A stretch of 9,543 nt of DNA. Origin: an uncultured Paracoccaceae bacterium. GTDB taxonomy: Bacteria; Pseudomonadota; Alphaproteobacteria; Rhodobacterales; Rhodobacteraceae. Below, one piece after another: positions 5,921 through 9,543 of the stretch. The notes beneath the pieces are model-generated. The model searched no databases and was not told the origin of the DNA. It worked only from the letters and a program-made list of their open reading frames with translations. The stretch is from positions 1 through 9,543 of the forward strand of contig CALEZJ010000472.1 in the NCBI GenBank assembly GCA_937927885.1, in the 5' to 3' direction. Position 1 is the first letter of the stretch; each line of letters opens with the position of its first letter. The position numbers and the translations under genes are program-made.

Positions 5921-5956
5921 GAAAAAGGCCCCCGACGCGCGCGGCACCGGGGGCCT
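5921..5956 (-). terminator. Intrinsic terminator of the sigma/anti-sigma/protease operon
   Basis: On the minus strand a 9-bp stem AGGCCCCCG/CGGGGGCCT (5948-5956 with 5926-5934) with a 13-nt GC-rich loop leads into TTTTTC. It lies 18 bp after the protease stop codon and marks the end of the three-gene cassette. Confidence 0.9.
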
Positions 5957-5974
5957 GTGCCTGTGAACCCGCGC

Positions 5975-7261
5975 TCAGCAGCCGCTGGCGCGCACCAGCC
6001 CATAGCCGAAATCGGTGTTGCGCGCCCCCTCGCCCAACGCCTGCACCGAGCCCCGCAGCGCGGCGCGCACCGTCGCCGCCGAGGCCCCGCCCTGCGCGAT
6101 GCGCCGAGCGACCAGCGCCGTCACGATGGGCGCGGCGAACGAGGTGCCGCTGACATAGCCCGCCCCCCGTGCCCGCGCGGCATAGATGTCGACCCCGGGC
6201 GCGGAGAATTCGACCTCGGGGCCGGTGTTGGCCATGCGAAACCGGCGGCGCTGCGCGTCGACGGCGGTGACCGCGATCACCTCGGGCGCAGCGGCCGGCC
6301 AGGCGACCACCGGGCGCTGGTCATTGCCCGAGGCCCCGACCAGCACCACGCCGCGCCCCGCCGCCGCGCTGACCGCGCGGCCCAGCGCCGGATTCTGCGG
6401 CCCGGCGATCGACATGTTGATGACCTGCACGCCATTCGCCACCAGCCGGTCGATGGCCGTGGCGATGCGGTCGACGCTGGCTTCCTCGGTCTCTTCGCCC
6501 TGCGCGAACACCGACACCGCGTGCAGCCGCGCGCCGCGCGCGAACCCCGCCAGCGCGCCGGTGCTGTCCTCGCCCACCATCAGCACCGCAACGGCGGTCC
6601 CGTGATCGGCTTCGGGCACCCGCCCGCGCGAGACCAGCGTCTCGAAGGTCACGTTCACCCCGCGCAGCGCCGGGTGTTCGGTGTTCACCGGCCCGTCGAT
6701 CATGCCGATATGCACCGGACGCCCCAGATGGCAGCGGCCCGGCGCCTCGTCGCCGATCAGCGTCGGGGCATAAAGCCGGGGCGCCCGCGCCCCGTTCTGG
6801 GCCTGGGCAAAGCCGAATAGATGGTTCCACGACAGCGACGTGTCGGGCGCCAGCCGCGCGATGGCCTCTTCGGCCGCGCGGCGCCTCGCCTCGCTGGGAA
6901 AGACCGAAATCTGGCTCACCTGCCCCAAGGCGCCCAAGGTCTGGGTGCGGATGATCTGCCCGCCTTCGGCCTCGATCGCGGCGCGCACCGCCTCGGACTG
7001 ACCGGCCGGGCCGATGGCCACCCATTCAAACCGCCCGCCCTCGGTCACCTGCACGCGCACGGGACGCGACAGGCCGGACACCGGCGCCTCGCCGTCCTCG
7101 TGGCCATATTCGGGATCATAGGGATACGAGGGGCCTGTCGGATACGACGGGAACGACGGCCCGTCAGGCCAGCTTTGCGCCGAGGCCGCCGACGCGACGA
7201 AGGCGACGGCGGCACAAAGGACGGACCGGATCAAGAGGTCAGACAGGTCAGTTTGGGGCAT
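5975..7261 (-). CDS. Secreted subtilisin-like serine protease (S8 family)
   Basis: A 428-residue exported subtilase. Residues 1-28 are a Sec signal peptide with hydrophobic core LCAAVAFVASA and likely cleavage at ASA-Q. Residues about 31-52 are a Pro/Tyr/Gly-rich stretch (SFPSYPTGPSYPYDPEYG). Residues about 67-142 look like a small alpha/beta prodomain. The catalytic domain follows, with Asp189 in GMIDG, His220 in DHGT, oxyanion Asn313 in GASGND and nucleophile Ser374 in GTSFAAP, so it should be active. The ATG at 7261 is favoured by GGAG 10 nt upstream and by the signal peptide that follows; the upstream extension of the frame is not protein-like. It overlaps the anti-sigma gene by 14 bp, implying translational coupling. 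It probably acts in the periplasm or outside the cell; its target is unknown, but the anti-sigma factor is an obvious candidate (inference). Confidence 0.9.
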   Translation of the reverse strand: MPQTDLSDLLIRSVLCAAVAFVASAASAQSWPDGPSFPSYPTGPSYPYDPEYGHEDGEAPVSGLSRPVRVQVTEGGRFEWVAIGPAGQSEAVRAAIEAEGGQIIRTQTLGALGQVSQISVFPSEARRRAAEEAIARLAPDTSLSWNHLFGFAQAQNGARAPRLYAPTLIGDEAPGRCHLGRPVHIGMIDGPVNTEHPALRGVNVTFETLVSRGRVPEADHGTAVAVLMVGEDSTGALAGFARGARLHAVSVFAQGEETEEASVDRIATAIDRLVANGVQVINMSIAGPQNPALGRAVSAAAGRGVVLVGASGNDQRPVVAWPAAAPEVIAVTAVDAQRRRFRMANTGPEVEFSAPGVDIYAARARGAGYVSGTSFAAPIVTALVARRIAQGGASAATVRAALRGSVQALGEGARNTDFGYGLVRASGC

Positions 7262-7850
7262 TCTCGACGCTCTCCACGATATCGGCCGCCGCCGCCAGGG
7301 CGGCGCTCGCCGCCGCCGGATCACCGCCCCCGACCAGATCGAGCCGATAAAGCCCGAGCGCCGTGGGCCCGGCGACAATTTCCAGATTCTGCTCGACCAG
7401 AAGGGCGCGGATCGACTCCTCGGTCGCGCCGGGGGCAAAGGTCACCACCAGCGCCCCGGGCTGGCCCGCGCCGGCCAATTGATAACCGCCCTGCGGCGCC
7501 GAGCTGTCGCGCAGCAGATAGCCCTGCGCCAGGAAGCCGATCACCGCCAGCGCCGCCGCCACCTGCCACACCCAGGCCCGCGCCGGGGCCTGCACCGGGT
7601 CCTTCAGCGTCGCCGGACCGGCGCCCTCGCGGCCCACGTCCCGCATCAGCCGCGCCAGCCCGAATTCGCCCGGGCTGCGGATGTCCTCGGCCTGCATCCC
7701 CTCGCGAATCGCAGCCAGCGCCTCGTGCTCGGCGGCCAGCAGCGCATCCTCGGCCATCAGCGCCTCGATCTCGGCCTTCTCGGCGGCACCCAGCGTGCCA
7801 TTCACCAGAAACGGCAGGTCGAGGACAATCTCGGAACGCGCGCGGGTCAT
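7248..7850 (-). CDS. Membrane anti-sigma factor with propeptide-like periplasmic domain
   Basis: A 200-residue protein. The N-terminus (about 1-60, with LPFLVNGTL) matches the start of anti-sigma domains, but the Cys/His ligands of zinc anti-sigma factors are absent and no Cys occurs in the whole protein. One transmembrane helix (about 92-113, AWVWQVAAALAVIGFLAQGYLL) places the rest outside the inner membrane. Residues 133-196 (ALVVTFAPGATEESIRALL, then AGPTALGLYRLDL and SVEN) resemble the propeptide/inhibitor-I9-like fold found before subtilase catalytic domains (inference from pattern). The start at 7850 makes an ATGA overlap with the sigma gene, with AGGGGAGGG about 8 nt upstream. It should hold the ECF sigma factor at the membrane until a signal releases it. 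The overlap with the protease gene ties the two together. Confidence 0.85.
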   Translation of the reverse strand: MTRARSEIVLDLPFLVNGTLGAAEKAEIEALMAEDALLAAEHEALAAIREGMQAEDIRSPGEFGLARLMRDVGREGAGPATLKDPVQAPARAWVWQVAAALAVIGFLAQGYLLRDSSAPQGGYQLAGAGQPGALVVTFAPGATEESIRALLVEQNLEIVAGPTALGLYRLDLVGGGDPAAASAALAAAADIVESVENAPN

Positions 7851-8401
7851 GCCACAGCCCTCCCCTTGATACGGCCAGACAGGCAATGCAGCAGCAGCTT
7901 CTTGGCGTGATGCAGGCGCGACTTGATCGTGCCCTCGGGGACACCGGCGATCTCGGCGATCTCGGCGCAGGTCATGTCCTCGTAGAAGGCCAGCGAGACC
8001 GCGCCGCGATGGTCATCGGACAGCGTGCCCATGCAATAGGCCAGATGCTCGGCCTCCTGCTTTGCCGCATAGCCCGCATCCGCGGCCTCGGCCACGTCGT
8101 CGGTCTCGGGCACCTCGTCGGTCACCGTCACGCGGCCCCGCTTCCTGTGCACGTCGATCACCTTGCGATAGGCGATGCCGAATATCCAGGTTCGCACTTG
8201 GCTTCTCCCCTCGAAGCTGGCGGCCACGCGCCAGATGTCCATGAAGACTTCGTGGAGTATGTCGGCCGCCTCATGCGGATCGTTCAAACGCGAGACGATG
8301 AATTTGTAGCAGGGCCGCTCATAGGCGCGATAGAGCGCGGCCAGCGCCTGCTTGTCGCCCTTGGCGATCTGACGAACCAGAAAGAGGTGATCGTCGCTCA
8401 T
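7847..8401 (-). CDS. ECF-family RNA polymerase sigma factor
   Basis: A 184-residue ECF sigma factor. The sigma-2 region spans about residues 16-90 (AADILHEVFMDIW and RTWIFGIAYRKVIDVHRK), with -10 recognition and core binding. A short acidic linker (about 95-118) follows, then the sigma-4 region (about 120-172) with the helix-turn-helix MTCAEIAEIAGVPEGTIKSRL for -35 recognition. There is no C-terminal extension. It is the first gene of a three-gene operon with its anti-sigma factor (ATGA overlap) and a subtilase. The ATG at 8401 has AGGA about 11 nt upstream. ECF groups are normally autoregulated, and a possible ECF-type promoter lies upstream (8423-8449). The signal and regulon are not evident from the sequence. 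Confidence 0.93.
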   Translation of the reverse strand: MSDDHLFLVRQIAKGDKQALAALYRAYERPCYKFIVSRLNDPHEAADILHEVFMDIWRVAASFEGRSQVRTWIFGIAYRKVIDVHRKRGRVTVTDEVPETDDVAEAADAGYAAKQEAEHLAYCMGTLSDDHRGAVSLAFYEDMTCAEIAEIAGVPEGTIKSRLHHAKKLLLHCLSGRIKGRAVA

Positions 8402-8422
8402 GGTCGAAACCGTCCTGCGAAA

Positions 8423-8460
8423 GATCGCGCGACGCTACACCTTTGTTGCGGGCGTGAAAA
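8423..8460 (-). promoter_or_regulatory. Possible promoter of the sigma factor operon
   Basis: Two readings are possible in the 72-bp gap. An ECF-like pair GCAAC (8449-8445) and CGATC (8427-8423) with 17-bp spacing resembles GGAAC/CGTC promoters and would fit autoregulation. A sigma70-like pair TTTTCA (8460-8455) and TAGCGT (8437-8432) also has 17-bp spacing. Neither match is strong. No terminator separates this gap from hpaH, so read-through from the catabolic operon is also possible. Confidence 0.3.
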
Positions 8461-8473
8461 GCGCCCCGACCGA

Positions 8474-9280
8474 TCAAGCCTGTGCAAAACCGAGGGAAAC
8501 CCGGCCAAAGCCGCCAAAGTCGGCCTCGAACCAACTGCCGGGCGGCGCCTCCAGGGGGCGGATGAAACTGCCCGACAGCACGACATCCCCCGCCGACAGC
8601 CCCATCCCATAGGCCGCCAGCCGCCGCACCAGCCAGACGATCCCGCTCGCCGGATCATCCAGAACGCCGGCCCCCAGCCCGGTTTCCTCGACGATCCCGT
8701 CGCGTTTCACGATCGCGCCGACCCAGCGCAGGTCGACAGCGCGCGGATCATGCCGCTGATCCCCCAGCACGATCCCGGCATTCGCGGCATTGTCGCTGAC
8801 CGTGTCGGTGATGATCCGCGCGCGCCCCGTGGCCGGATCGGCTCGCAGGATGCGGGTGTCCAGAATTTCCAGCGCCGGGGCCACCGCCTCGGTCGCCGCC
8901 AGCACGTCCTCGCGCGTCACCCCGGCCCCGACCAGGGGCGCGCGCATCAGGAACGCGATCTCGGCCTCGATGCGCGGCTGGATGAACCGCCCCGCGGCGA
9001 TGGTGGCCCCGTCCGCGAACAGCATGTCGTCGAACAGGACGCCCGAATCCGGTGTGTCGATCTTCAGGGCCTCCTGCATGGCGCGGCTGGTCAGGCCGAT
9101 CTTCCAGCCAATCCCCCGCCGCCCCGCCGCCCGTTTCAACGCCACCAGCGCGGCCTGCACGCCGTAGGCGTCGTCCAGCGTCATGCCGGGATAGGCCAGC
9201 GACAACAGCCCGATCTGCCGCCCCGTCGCCTCGGCCTGAAACAGCGCCTTTGCCGCGCGCTGGTGCTCCTCGGGCGTCAT
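8474..9280 (-). CDS. hpaH: 2-oxo-hept-3-ene-1,7-dioate hydratase
   Basis: A 268-residue member of the 2-keto-4-pentenoate hydratase/fumarylacetoacetate hydrolase fold. It adds water to 2-oxo-hept-3-ene-1,7-dioate in the homoprotocatechuate meta-cleavage pathway (4-hydroxyphenylacetate breakdown), giving the substrate of the HpaI aldolase. The length matches HpaH/HpcG (about 267). Visible active-site features are Lys60 in GWKIGLTS, Glu106 and Glu108 in PRIEAEIAF, Glu138 in ALEILD (metal ligands) and SDNAANAG at 162-169. The start at 9280 (MTPEEHQRAAKAL) gives an ATGA overlap with the upstream gene; the frame could extend 9 codons further to 9307, but that would overlap more and the family begins at MTPE. 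The related hydratases MhpD and XylJ are alternatives, less likely given the neighbour and the length. Confidence 0.9.
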   Translation of the reverse strand: MTPEEHQRAAKALFQAEATGRQIGLLSLAYPGMTLDDAYGVQAALVALKRAAGRRGIGWKIGLTSRAMQEALKIDTPDSGVLFDDMLFADGATIAAGRFIQPRIEAEIAFLMRAPLVGAGVTREDVLAATEAVAPALEILDTRILRADPATGRARIITDTVSDNAANAGIVLGDQRHDPRAVDLRWVGAIVKRDGIVEETGLGAGVLDDPASGIVWLVRRLAAYGMGLSAGDVVLSGSFIRPLEAPPGSWFEADFGGFGRVSLGFAQA

Positions 9281-9543
9281 TCGTCGCGCACCCCGTTTCT
9301 CAAGCAACCGATCCCCTCGACACTGACCTCGACCACATCCCCCGGCACCAGATAGCGCGGCGGATCGAACCGCGCCCCCGCCCCCGTGGGCGTGCCGGTG
9401 ACGATGATGTCGCCCGGAGCCAGCGTGGTAAAGGTGCTGATATAGGCGATCTGGCGGCGGATGGGGAACACCATGCGTGCCAGCACATCGTCCTGCCGCA
9501 CCTCGCCATTCACCCGCGTGACGATCCGCGCGCCGTCCAACTG
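9277..9543 (-). CDS. Fumarylacetoacetate hydrolase family protein, C-terminal 88 residues
   Basis: The frame enters from the right edge and ends at TGA 9279-9277, overlapping the hpaH start by ATGA. Visible sequence includes RTRVNGEVRQ-like RIVTRVNGEVRQDD, a helix-strand with AYISTFTTLAPGDIIVTGTP, the conserved TGTPTGAG loop, and the closing PGDVVEVSVEGIGCLRN, all typical of the C-terminal half of FAH-fold enzymes. Next to hpaH it is probably the HpaG-type bifunctional isomerase/decarboxylase that makes the HpaH substrate (5-oxopent-3-ene-1,2,5-tricarboxylate decarboxylase/5-carboxymethyl-2-hydroxymuconate isomerase). A generic acylpyruvase cannot be excluded without the N-terminal half. Confidence 0.85.
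   Translation of the reverse strand, partial: QLDGARIVTRVNGEVRQDDVLARMVFPIRRQIAYISTFTTLAPGDIIVTGTPTGAGARFDPPRYLVPGDVVEVSVEGIGCLRNGVRDE

Noticed and set aside
4144..6153. Plus-strand open frame of 669 codons
   Set aside because: It is antisense to the aminotransferase gene and to both terminator-ended elements, has a low-complexity Arg/His/Gln-rich product and no family motif. Typical GC-rich shadow.
6821..9355. Plus-strand open frame of 844 codons
   Set aside because: It runs antisense through protease, anti-sigma, sigma and hpaH genes, all of which have clear motifs on the minus strand; its own product is Arg/Pro/His-rich without domains.

Overview
The window is about 9.5 kb of very GC-rich DNA. 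Its codon use, gene content and protein signatures fit an alphaproteobacterium of the Rhodobacteraceae/Paracoccaceae group (Rhodobacter or Paracoccus-like). This assignment is inferred from protein character, not from any search. Every gene I accept lies on the minus strand, so transcription runs from high to low coordinates. Several very long open frames on the plus strand are antisense shadows produced by the high GC content.

Read in the direction of transcription, the right edge holds the end of an aromatic-acid (homoprotocatechuate) degradation operon. A fumarylacetoacetate-hydrolase family protein (9277-9543, cut by the window) overlaps hpaH (8474-9280) by ATGA. Next comes a tightly coupled three-gene cassette: an ECF sigma factor (7847-8401), a one-TM anti-sigma factor without zinc ligands (7248-7850) and a secreted subtilisin-like protease (5975-7261). 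The first two overlap by ATGA and the last two by 14 bp. A strong terminator (5921-5956) closes the cassette. The periplasmic end of the anti-sigma factor resembles a subtilase propeptide.

Two related non-coding elements follow, one on each side of a class I/II aminotransferase gene (4642-5769). Element B (5824-5919) lies between the protease terminator and the aminotransferase. Element A (4128-4292) lies about 350 bp beyond the aminotransferase stop. Both read as an ACCCAT block, a stem-loop, a C-rich TCCCTCCCT stretch complementary to Shine-Dalgarno sequences, a GACTGG linker and an intrinsic terminator. They look like two paralogous small RNAs, or possibly leader/attenuator elements, and are the most interesting signal in the window.

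Downstream of element A are a doubtful 33-codon frame and a hairpin, then metY (O-acetylhomoserine sulfhydrylase, 2467-3744), which has its own promoter and a clear terminator followed in the window by a 13-bp tandem repeat. The left 2.3 kb is one long partial gene (1-2303). It encodes a membrane-anchored protein rich in Pro and Ala with a conserved N-terminal domain of about 180 residues that recalls the GspL/PilM fold. No tRNA, rRNA, CRISPR array, IS element or phage gene was seen.
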